5,658 nucleotides of DNA from positions 1 through 5,658 of the forward strand of contig JAICQC010000306.1 in assembly GCA_025938055.1 (NCBI GenBank). The letters are read 5' to 3'. Position 1 is the first letter of the stretch. Each line of letters opens with the position of its first letter. The notes beneath the pieces were generated by a model. It was not told the origin of the DNA, did not search any database, and saw only the letters and a list, made by a program, of their open reading frames with translations. The position numbers and the translations under genes are program-made. The DNA comes from Anaerolineales bacterium. GTDB lineage: Bacteria > Chloroflexota > Anaerolineae > Anaerolineales > Villigracilaceae. Of the stretch, positions 1 to 5,658 are shown in pieces.

Positions 1-1
1 C

Positions 2-106
2 CGCCAGTTCGGCGGCTGGCTGATCCTCGGCTTGATCGTGGATACGCTCTTACACGTCATCCCGTTTACGGCTGAATGGATCAACCGCTACTGGCCGCCG
101 ATGTAA
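2..106 (+). CDS. C-terminal end of an unidentified membrane protein (5' partial)
   Basis: An open frame enters from the left edge in frame 2 and ends at TAA 104-106, giving 34 residues. The first half is hydrophobic (GGWLILGLIVDTLLHVI), consistent with a final transmembrane helix. It is followed by a short aromatic tail ending in NRYWPPM. The start lies outside the window, so neither family nor length can be judged. Its last 26 bp overlap the 3' end of the convergent minus-strand gene at 81-887. Frame 1 has an early TGA at 73-75, so frame 2 is the plausible coding frame. Function is unknown. Confidence 0.6.
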   Translation, partial: RQFGGWLILGLIVDTLLHVIPFTAEWINRYWPPM

Positions 107-887
107 TATCGAGGTCCTTGATCTCCAACCACGCGGGTTCGGGGTTTCTCAAAACGCCGAACCCGATTTTTCCTTCGGGGGTAAATGCCGCGTACTGGTT
201 GTCGATCCAGATGACCAGCCCCAGCGGCGGATTTGGACTCACAGGCGACTCAAACACCTGAACCTCATCCACATCAAACGAGACGCTGTTCTCGCGCCAG
301 TCAAGTTGGTATCTGTGCCATTGGGTGGGATCTACGCTGAGGCGGACTCCATCCTCGCCGATCACTCGTCCCATCAACCGCCGCGTCACTTTACGGGAGA
401 AGGGCAGCGCCAGTCCGGCGGGGATCAACAATGGATGAAAGCTCGGCGAACGAAATGTTTGCACGAGAAAGCCATTCGCGGCTATCTCGCGCTGGACGGA
501 ATGAAGTGAAGTCGAAGCGTCTCGAAACGACAAATAACTCTCCTCCGACGCGCCGAAGAACCAGACCGCATTCGGCAGCGCGGGCAGCCGGAAAGGATTC
601 CCTCCAAAGCCCAGCGACATTCCAAACGGATCATTCCACAGCCCGAATCCCCACGTCCCAGGGATGGACTCACTCGACGCCCGTGCGAAGAGGCTAAGGC
701 GAATGGGGGCGCCCAAGGGGAAGCGGCTTCTTGGTATCTTCGTATAGTCATCAAGCTGTGCGAGGCGGTATCCGTCTGCTGCTCCAGCAGGAATGGACAA
801 CCGATATGCTTGATTGCCATCATCTTGTGAAATATCTTCCACGTTTGCGCCCGGCGTAAAGCGCGGATTTAATTTCGTGTAAGCCAT
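81..887 (-). CDS. Hypothetical protein with a concanavalin-A-like/LamG-type beta-sandwich look, 268 aa
   Basis: No enzyme family is recognised. The C-terminal half has the alternating pattern of a jelly-roll lectin/glucanase fold: WHRYQLDW at about 190-197, then SVSFDVDEVQVFESP (201-215), then PLGLVIWIDNQ (221-231), and a closing WLEIKDLDI strand (253-261). A glycine- and tryptophan-rich loop, GTWGFGLWNDPFG, lies at 77-89. The GH16 catalytic signature (ExDxxE) is not seen, so a binding or structural role is likelier than glucanase activity. There is no signal peptide or membrane helix, so it would be cytoplasmic, which is unusual for this fold. The start at 887 is preceded on the minus strand by GGACGGAA, a weak Shine-Dalgarno, and by a TACAAT -10-like box at 902-897. 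The fold call is inferred from sequence pattern only. Confidence 0.72.
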   Translation of the reverse strand: MAYTKLNPRFTPGANVEDISQDDGNQAYRLSIPAGAADGYRLAQLDDYTKIPRSRFPLGAPIRLSLFARASSESIPGTWGFGLWNDPFGMSLGFGGNPFRLPALPNAVWFFGASEESYLSFRDASTSLHSVQREIAANGFLVQTFRSPSFHPLLIPAGLALPFSRKVTRRLMGRVIGEDGVRLSVDPTQWHRYQLDWRENSVSFDVDEVQVFESPVSPNPPLGLVIWIDNQYAAFTPEGKIGFGVLRNPEPAWLEIKDLDITSAASSG

Positions 888-963
888 TTCCGTCCAATTG
901 TAACCGCAGTCATTTCACATCGTTTTCTGATCATTTCATTTTGTAAGAAGCACAGACTCACAT

Positions 964-991
964 CTCGGCGGGGACAGAGTCTCACGCCGAG
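964..991. repeat. Small inverted repeat between the two minus-strand genes
   Basis: The arms CTCGGCG (964-970) and CGCCGAG (985-991) are perfect 7-bp complements around a 14-nt loop. No T-tract follows on either strand, so this is not a typical intrinsic terminator. It lies in the 169-bp gap (888-1056) downstream of the AT-rich gene and upstream of the 268-residue protein gene. It could act as an mRNA 3'-end stabiliser, be a remnant of a repeat, or be chance. Nothing else convincing is visible in this gap except the -10-like box near 900. Confidence 0.35.
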
Positions 992-1056
992 CGGAGAGTT
1001 GTTAAAGTTCTGAACAGGTCGGGGGTCTGCTAATCGGGCGAGTCGCCTGACCTAGT

Positions 1057-1704
1057 CTAGGGTAGTTCGAATCGCTTACTCAAATAAGTAAGAGGTGATG
1101 GTTTTGACGTTATCAGGACCATCCGAAAAGAGTTTATTGTTCCATCGTCATTTTTATAGGGAGGCCAAATAGCAATGCAAACTAGGGATCGCTCAACGAA
1201 TTGTTCATAGCCTTTTTCTCGGTAGGTAACATAACCTTCTTCGCTACCCTCTCTTCCTGGGCGCAGGAACTCACTTTCCGGTAGATGGAGATTGCAATAT
1301 TGAGGAATTGATGCAGTATCGCGCTCCCAGCCCTGTTCAGAAAGAACATTATCAAAATATGTCACAATTGATTGCCACGAATCAATCCCATGTACATTAT
1401 CGTAAAGAATGGTTGCTTCCTTTCGCCAAATAAAATATCTGGCATATGTGGGAGGGATCGGAGGCCACCATGTCTGAATAGAATATGTTGTATCATCATC
1501 CCAGGTTCCCACCTCATCTTGAATATAACCTGGAGGTTGAATGGGCAACTTTAGGTAACGAGGTGACTCAAGAAGAAATAAATTTATAGGACAGAGAACC
1601 GCAAGAAAGATTGTGAGAGAAGCCAAACTTGTAACCAATCGGGGTCTTGAGTTTCCATGCTTGCTCATCATTTCTTTGTCTAGTTGTGGTTGCTTTATTG
1701 GCAT
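1057..1704 (-). CDS. Hypothetical membrane-anchored protein, AT-rich gene, 215 aa
   Basis: The family is not recognised. The start at 1704 is supported by AAGGA on the minus strand (1716-1712), 7 nt before the ATG. One hydrophobic segment at about 24-45 (VTSLASLTIFLAVLC and onward) follows a basic N-terminus, suggesting an uncleaved signal anchor or signal peptide with the rest outside the membrane. A cysteine at 38 follows LAVL, but a leucine at -1 does not fit a normal lipobox. The exported part is rich in aromatic residues and proline (TWWPPIPPTYARYFIW, about 78-93) and has four later cysteines or fewer, with no catalytic motif seen. Base composition differs from its neighbours: my hand count for 1381-1440 is 20 G/C in 60. 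It is divergent from mtnA with 92 bp between the starts. The stop codon lies in a small CCTAG-T-CTAGG palindrome (1051-1061). Possible recent acquisition. Confidence 0.7.
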   Translation of the reverse strand: MPIKQPQLDKEMMSKHGNSRPRLVTSLASLTIFLAVLCPINLFLLESPRYLKLPIQPPGYIQDEVGTWDDDTTYSIQTWWPPIPPTYARYFIWRKEATILYDNVHGIDSWQSIVTYFDNVLSEQGWERDTASIPQYCNLHLPESEFLRPGREGSEEGYVTYREKGYEQFVERSLVCIAIWPPYKNDDGTINSFRMVLITSKPSPLTYLSKRFELP

Positions 1705-1783
1705 GAAGATTTCCTTGGTAAGGTATTAAGAACTCATTTCCCTCAGACCTATTTATTGTAAAACCAATTCCCACAATTGCGGG

Positions 1784-1789
1784 TAAAAT
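1784..1789 (+). promoter_or_regulatory. Putative -10 box of mtnA, possibly giving a leaderless mRNA
   Basis: TAAAAT lies only 7 nt before the mtnA ATG, the distance at which transcription would begin at or next to the start codon. The intervening TCTTTTT has no Shine-Dalgarno. Just upstream is a dyad, CAATT (1765-1769) and AATTG (1775-1779), which could be an operator or chance. No good -35 hexamer is found at 16-18 bp spacing, so the promoter call is tentative. Confidence 0.4.
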
Positions 1790-1796
1790 TCTTTTT

Positions 1797-2843
1797 ATGA
1801 GAACCGTATTCTGGGAAGATAACCAATTGAAGATGATCGACCAGCGCATCCTGCCGGGTCGCTTCGAGGTCGTTTCGTTCAGGGACCATGTCTCTGTGGC
1901 GCGGGCGATCAAGGATATGGTCGTGCGCGGCGCGCCGGCGATCGGCGCCGCGGCGGCGTTTGGGCTGGCGCTGGCAGGCTATGAATCGGCGGCAAGCTCC
2001 GGCAATGACCTGCTCGATGATTTACGGAATGCATGCGATACGCTGAAAGCAGCGCGTCCGACTGCTGTAAATCTGGCGTGGGCGGTCGACAAGGTATTGT
2101 GGGTGGCAGAAAAATTGAAAGACGAGCGAAGCTCTGACGAACTACGTCAATTGATTCTGAATGCTGCCCAACGCATCGCGGATGAAGACGTGGAGATCAA
2201 CAAGCGCATGGCAGAACATGGCGCCAGGCTGATCGACGACGGCGACACGATCATCCATCATTGCAACACCGGGGCGCTCGCTACCGTCGATTGGGGGACC
2301 GCGCTGGGTGTGATCCGCACGGCGCACGAGCAGGGGAAGAAAATCCATGTGCTGGTGGATGAGACTCGCCCGCGCTTGCAGGGGGCGCGCCTCACTGCCT
2401 GGGAACTGGACCAGTACGGCATTCCCTATGAGCTCATCAGCGACAATATGTCGGGCTACTTCCTCAAAGCTGGCAAGGCGCAGAAGGTCCTCTTCGGCGC
2501 GGACCGGGTCGCGGCGAACGGGGATGTGGCAAACAAGATCGGGACGTACATGCTCGCCCTGGCGGCGCATGACAACGGCGTCCCTGCCTATTCTGTTGTT
2601 CCCACCTCAACCGTTGATCTTTCGCTCGAACACGGCGGGTTGATTCCCATCGAAGAGCGCGACCCGCAGGAAGTGCTTGGCATCCAGTTCGAAGGTGAGC
2701 GCGTCGCACCGATCGAGGCGGAGGCGCGCAACATCGCCTTCGACGTCACGCCGAACCGTTTGCTCACAGGCATCGTGACCGAGAACGGCGTGGTCTATCC
2801 GCCGTTTGAAATCAATTTAAAGAAGGCTGTATTGGGTTCATGA
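1797..2843 (+). CDS. mtnA: S-methyl-5-thioribose-1-phosphate isomerase (MtnA)
   Basis: Converts the aldose 5-methylthioribose-1-phosphate to the ketose 5-methylthioribulose-1-phosphate in the methionine salvage pathway; cytoplasmic, eIF2B-alpha/beta/delta-like fold. The 348-residue length is normal for the family. Visible family blocks are RGAPAIG (44-50), ARPTAVNLAWA (about 85-95), HCNTGALAT (155-163), the DETRPRLQGARLTAWEL block (from 188), GADR (234-237) and NKIGTY (246-251). Cys156 and Asp236 match the catalytic Cys160 and Asp240 that I recall for the Bacillus subtilis enzyme, with the same offset of 4. The N-terminus MRTVFWED is typical, supporting the ATG at 1797 although it has no Shine-Dalgarno. 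It is divergent from an AT-rich gene and is followed by small hairpins with T-tracts. The rest of the salvage pathway (for example mtnP) is not in the window. Confidence 0.95.
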   Translation: MRTVFWEDNQLKMIDQRILPGRFEVVSFRDHVSVARAIKDMVVRGAPAIGAAAAFGLALAGYESAASSGNDLLDDLRNACDTLKAARPTAVNLAWAVDKVLWVAEKLKDERSSDELRQLILNAAQRIADEDVEINKRMAEHGARLIDDGDTIIHHCNTGALATVDWGTALGVIRTAHEQGKKIHVLVDETRPRLQGARLTAWELDQYGIPYELISDNMSGYFLKAGKAQKVLFGADRVAANGDVANKIGTYMLALAAHDNGVPAYSVVPTSTVDLSLEHGGLIPIEERDPQEVLGIQFEGERVAPIEAEARNIAFDVTPNRLLTGIVTENGVVYPPFEINLKKAVLGS

Positions 2844-2844
2844 G

Positions 2845-2936
2845 AGCCTTGCGAAGGTTTTTGGATAGATACTCAGAGTACCGACGAGGCAGCCTTCGCA
2901 AGGCTTTTCAAAACCAAGCAACCTTCGCAAGGTTTT
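2845..2936. repeat. Three copies of a CCTT-(GCG/CGC)-AAGG mini-hairpin repeat
   Basis: Copy 1 is CCTTGCGAAGG (2847-2857). Copy 2 is AGCCTT-CGC-AAGGCT (2891-2905). Copy 3 is AACCTT-CGC-AAGGTT (2920-2934). Each is a tight hairpin followed on the + strand by at least four T. Copy 1 is in the opposite orientation to copies 2 and 3: 2845-2857 is the exact reverse complement of 2893-2905 (13 bp), so a longer stem could form instead of the separate hairpins. A further small dyad, TACTC-A-GAGTA (2870-2880), lies in the loop between copies 1 and 2. The unit resembles an intergenic repeat family rather than a single-copy terminator. Confidence 0.7.
2847..2862 (+). terminator. Probable weak intrinsic terminator after mtnA
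   Basis: The CCTT-GCG-AAGG hairpin is followed by TTTTT and begins 4 nt after the mtnA stop. The stem is only 4 bp plus possible G-U and A-U extension, so it is weak alone. Copies 2 (2891-2908) and 3 (2920-2936), each with a 6-bp stem and TTTT, would add to termination. Confidence 0.45.
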
Positions 2937-2956
2937 AACTCCAGGTAGGGAAAACC

Positions 2957-3709
2957 ATGCTTCTCTTCCAACCGCCTCCACCTACGCGTTACGATCTTAA
3001 TTTCACGCTGGCGGGATTTCCCGTCCGCGTTCATCCGCTCTTCTGGCTGATCGCCGTCCTGCTGGGATATTCCTCTGGTGACATCCTCCAGATCCTGATC
3101 TGGGTGCTGGTGGTCTTCGTCTCCATCCTGGTGCACGAGCTGGGGCACGCGCTGGCATTCCGCCGCTACGGGTTGTCGTCACAGATCGTCCTGCACTTTG
3201 CGGGCGGGCTGACCATCCCTGAATCTGCTCTATGGGGGAGCCGCTGGGCAAACGTGGCGCTTGGACCGAACCAGAATATATTCATCTCTCTTGCCGGACC
3301 CGGCGCAGGATTTATCTTCGCGGCTCTTATCATGCTGGGCGTTGTGGTAGCTGGCGGATCGGTCATTATGAGCAGACTGCTTGGCTTCATCCCCGTGCCT
3401 GGGATGGCGATCCTGCCCTTTGGCGGGACCATGGTCAGCGCGTTTGTGACTGCTTTGTTGTGGGTCAATATCTTCTGGGGAATTATCAACCTTCTGCCGG
3501 TCTATCCACTCGACGGAGGCAGCGTTGCCCGGAACGTGCTGCTCCAGGTTGACCCGGCAGATGGCGTACGCAAATCGCTGTGGGTTTCGGTGGTCACAGG
3601 CGCGTTGATCGCTCTTGTGGCATTCTTCTTCCTGCGCAGCCTTTATATGGCGGTCCTGTTTGGGTTTCTGGCATTTCAGAGCTACCAATCTTTGCAGGGT
3701 CGTTTCTGA
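2957..3709 (+). CDS. Site-2 protease family (M50) intramembrane zinc metalloprotease, 250 aa
   Basis: A polytopic membrane protein expected to cleave substrate proteins within the membrane. The zinc-binding HELGH is at 60-64, at the end of the second hydrophobic helix (about 43-62). The third-ligand motif NLLPVYPLDGG is at 178-188, with Asp186 as the expected zinc ligand. A SLAGPGAG segment (111-118) is typical of the family. Hydrophobic segments lie at about 26-38, 43-62, 107-133, 156-182 and 210-240. It has neither a PDZ nor a CBS domain, so it is a minimal member, closer to SpoIVFB-type proteins than to RseP. Substrate unknown. The start is supported by TAGGG (2946-2950), 6 nt before the ATG. 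Bounded by hairpins upstream and a strong terminator downstream, it is probably its own transcription unit despite sitting among SAM-recycling genes. Confidence 0.92.
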   Translation: MLLFQPPPPTRYDLNFTLAGFPVRVHPLFWLIAVLLGYSSGDILQILIWVLVVFVSILVHELGHALAFRRYGLSSQIVLHFAGGLTIPESALWGSRWANVALGPNQNIFISLAGPGAGFIFAALIMLGVVVAGGSVIMSRLLGFIPVPGMAILPFGGTMVSAFVTALLWVNIFWGIINLLPVYPLDGGSVARNVLLQVDPADGVRKSLWVSVVTGALIALVAFFFLRSLYMAVLFGFLAFQSYQSLQGRF

Positions 3710-3768
3710 ACTCGCTCTATTTTCTAGACAATCCCGTATTGACGTGATAAACTTTTCCGGCTGAAATT

Positions 3769-3807
3769 GGCGTGGCGCCAGGTTCCAATCTGATCGCCAC
3801 GCCTTTT
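3769..3807 (+). terminator. Intrinsic terminator after the M50 protease gene
   Basis: The arms GGCGTGGCG (3769-3777) and CGCCACGCC (3795-3803) form a perfect 9-bp GC-rich stem with a 17-nt loop, followed directly by TTTT (3804-3807). It begins 60 bp after the M50 stop and lies upstream of the kinase promoter candidate, isolating the protease from the downstream genes. Confidence 0.75.
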
Positions 3808-3815
3808 CCTGCGAA

Positions 3816-3821
3816 TATAAT
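3816..3821 (+). promoter_or_regulatory. Putative -10 box for the kinase gene
   Basis: An exact TATAAT lies 8 nt after the terminator T-tract and 2 bp before the composite repeat. The best -35 candidate at 16 bp spacing is TCGCCA (3794-3799), only 4 of 6 matches and inside the terminator stem, so the -35 is poor. If used, transcription would start near 3828, inside the repeat, leaving a leader of roughly 145 nt before the ATG at 3974. Confidence 0.45.
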
Positions 3822-3823
3822 AT

Positions 3824-3964
3824 GTCATTGCGAGGAGCCGCAAAGCGGCGACGAAGCAATCCCCTGTGCAATGGGGAGGAGATTGCTTCGCCCTTCGGGC
3901 TCGCAACACTTGCACCTGCCGCACACCTGCCCCGGACGCAGGTGCCGGGGAGTGCAGGTGTGAC
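3824..3964. repeat. GTCATTGCGAGGAGC-type palindromic repeat, interrupted near its right end
   Basis: The left end GTCATTGCGAG (3824-3834) is the exact reverse complement of CTCGCAA (3900-3906) joined to TGAC (3961-3964), if the 54 bp between them are removed. Inside are a left arm GCCGC-AAA-GCGGC (3837-3849), a central perfect 10-bp stem CGAAGCAATC/GATTGCTTCG (3852-3861/3881-3890), and a small CCC-TTC-GGG arm (3891-3899). Together with the outer stem this makes a cloverleaf-like multi-arm structure. I recognise the core (GTCATTGCGAGGAGC...CGAAGCAATC) from memory as a widespread bacterial intergenic repeat. It carries no gene. Spurious reading frames cross it on both strands. Confidence 0.75.
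3907..3960. repeat. 54-bp CACCTGC-type palindromic element nested in the larger repeat
   Basis: It contains four CACCTGC/GCAGGTG units: direct at 3913-3919 and 3924-3930, inverted at 3938-3944 and 3954-3960. A 9-bp stem CACACCTGC (3922-3930) pairs with GCAGGTGTG (3954-3962). The inner CCCGG (3931-3935) pairs with CCGGG (3945-3949). The ends CACTTGCAC and GTGCAGGTG are inverted repeats with one mismatch in 9. The stem ends 2 nt before the AGAGG of the kinase gene, so it could affect ribosome access. Confidence 0.6.
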
Positions 3965-3973
3965 AGAGGTTGC

Positions 3974-4930
3974 ATGGATATACTTCTCACCGGCTCGGTT
4001 GCATACGATTACCTGATGACCTTTCCTGGTCACTTCAAGGAACAAATCCTTCCTGAACGATTGTCATCCATCAGTCTTTCCTTTTTAGTGGACTCCATGT
4101 CGAAACAGCGGGGAGGCGTTGCCCCTAATATTGCATACACCATGGCGCTGCTCGGCGAGCGACCGCGCGTCATGGCGACGGTGGGCGAGGACTTCGAGGA
4201 ATATCGTGCCTGGCTCGAAGCAAAAGGCGTGGACACATCATTGATGTGCGTGGTGCCCGGTGTATTTACTGCTTCGTTCTTCGCGACGACTGATTACGCT
4301 TCCGCACAAATTGCCACTTTCTACCCCGGCGCGATGGGGCACGCTGCCACGCAATCGCTGCGGGAATTAACCAGCAAGCCAGACCTGGTGATCGTCTCGC
4401 CGAATGCACCCGACGCGATGATGAAGTTCCCGGCGGAATGCCGCGAACTGGGGATCGATTATCTCTATGACCCGAGTCAGCAGGTGCTGCGGCTCGAGGG
4501 CAGGGAGATCGCACGAGATATGGAAGGCGCACAGTTCCTGTTCTGCAATGATTATGAGTTTGGCTTGATCTCCAAGAAGACGGGATGGAGTCTGGATCAG
4601 ATCCTGGATCATGTAAAGATATTGGTGATCACGCGCGGCAAGAATGGGGCAGACCTGTACGCGGGGCCGGAGGCAGTTCATATCCCGACCGTTCCCGAAG
4701 ATGAGATCGTCGATCCCACCGGCGTGGGTGACGCCTTCCGCGGCGGATTCCTGACCGGTTACTCGCGCGGCTTCAACTGGAAGCTCTGCGGAGAGGTCGG
4801 TTCACTGGCGGCGGTCTACTGTCTCGAGCAGCGCGGACCGCAGAGTCATAACTACACGCGCGAAGATTTTGTCAGTCGCTTCCGCCGGCATTTCAATGAT
4901 GATGGCAAACTGGACGAGCTGTTGAAGTAA
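3974..4930 (+). CDS. PfkB-family sugar/nucleoside kinase, probable adenosine kinase, 318 aa
   Basis: A ribokinase-fold enzyme expected to phosphorylate a nucleoside or sugar hydroxyl with ATP; adenosine to AMP is the likely reaction because ahcY, which makes adenosine, lies directly downstream. Family marks are the N-terminal strand MDILLTGSVAYDY with Asp12, the substrate-side motif QRGGVAPN (45-52), the NxxE magnesium motif NDYE (192-195), TRGKNG (220-225), and signature 2, DPTGVGDAF (247-255), with Asp253 as expected catalytic base. The ATG at 3974 is chosen because AGAGG (3965-3969) precedes it, although the spacing of 4 nt is short, and because the protein begins at the usual first beta strand. 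A longer frame from 3866 would add 36 codons made of repeat DNA. It is followed after 155 bp by ahcY without a clear terminator, so co-transcription is possible. Exact substrate is inferred; another PfkB substrate cannot be excluded. Confidence 0.88.
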   Translation: MDILLTGSVAYDYLMTFPGHFKEQILPERLSSISLSFLVDSMSKQRGGVAPNIAYTMALLGERPRVMATVGEDFEEYRAWLEAKGVDTSLMCVVPGVFTASFFATTDYASAQIATFYPGAMGHAATQSLRELTSKPDLVIVSPNAPDAMMKFPAECRELGIDYLYDPSQQVLRLEGREIARDMEGAQFLFCNDYEFGLISKKTGWSLDQILDHVKILVITRGKNGADLYAGPEAVHIPTVPEDEIVDPTGVGDAFRGGFLTGYSRGFNWKLCGEVGSLAAVYCLEQRGPQSHNYTREDFVSRFRRHFNDDGKLDELLK

Positions 4931-4943
4931 CGTTTGAAGTTGG

Positions 4944-5658
<715 letters not shown>

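Noticed and set aside
1557..1704. Lipoprotein signal in the AT-rich gene product (LAVLC)
   Set aside because: The residue before Cys is Leu, not Gly/Ala/Ser, so the lipobox is not satisfied.
2142..2709. Open frames antisense to and overlapping mtnA in other frames (for example 2142-2570 minus, 2347-2643 plus)
   Set aside because: GC-rich shadow frames of mtnA, whose own frame shows all family motifs.
3832..3862. Resemblance of CGAGGAGC to the start of the SAH riboswitch consensus, near ahcY
   Set aside because: The similarity is limited to a few bases, the site is upstream of the kinase rather than ahcY, and the surrounding sequence is explained by a known type of dispersed palindromic repeat.
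3866..3973. Extended N-terminus of the kinase from an ATG at 3866
   Set aside because: The extra 36 codons are translated repeat sequence, rich in Cys and Arg. The ATG at 3974 has a Shine-Dalgarno and begins at the normal first strand of the fold.
3230..4045. Long minus-strand open frame of 271 codons opposite the M50 gene and the repeat
   Set aside because: It is antisense to a protein with clear M50 motifs, runs through a terminator and repeat DNA, and its product has no membrane, domain or family character.

Overview
The window reads as a chromosomal segment of a moderately GC-rich bacterium, most likely a Chloroflexota member of the Anaerolineae type. This assignment is inference. It rests on the character of the proteins (MtnA, a PfkB-type adenosine-kinase-like protein next to AhcY, a compact M50 protease) and on intergenic repeats that I remember as common in such genomes (GTCATTGCGAGGAGC..., GCCACAGAGACAC..., CCTTCGCAAGG). 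No rRNA, tRNA, CRISPR array, transposase or phage gene is visible.

Layout. Positions 2-106 hold the last 34 codons of a membrane protein on the + strand. It converges on, and overlaps by 26 bp, a minus-strand gene (81-887) for a 268-residue protein that looks like a concanavalin-A-like/LamG beta-sandwich. After a 169-bp gap comes a distinctly AT-rich minus-strand gene (1057-1704) for a membrane-anchored protein of unknown function. Divergent from it is mtnA (1797-2843), complete, with a -10-like box so close to the ATG that a leaderless transcript is plausible. A cluster of three small CCTT/AAGG hairpins separates mtnA from a 250-residue intramembrane M50 metalloprotease (2957-3709), which ends at a good intrinsic terminator (3769-3807). 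Next is a composite intergenic repeat, apparently one repeat inserted inside another (3824-3964). It abuts the Shine-Dalgarno of a PfkB-family kinase, probably adenosine kinase (3974-4930). A TATAAT box and a hairpin repeat (4993-5052) precede ahcY, which starts at 5086 and runs off the window end.

How the genes work together. AhcY splits S-adenosylhomocysteine into homocysteine and adenosine. The kinase next to it would turn adenosine into AMP and so pull the reversible AhcY reaction forward. MtnA isomerises methylthioribose-1-phosphate, the other by-product branch of SAM use. The right two thirds is therefore a SAM by-product recycling neighbourhood interrupted by an M50 protease with its own terminator.

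The most interesting signals are non-coding: the nested repeat between the -10 box and Shine-Dalgarno of the kinase gene, the parallel hairpin leader of ahcY, and the interchangeable hairpins after mtnA. In protein terms, AhcY appears to carry an extra segment of about 23 residues between two catalytic motifs. I see no convincing wholly new multi-gene system here.
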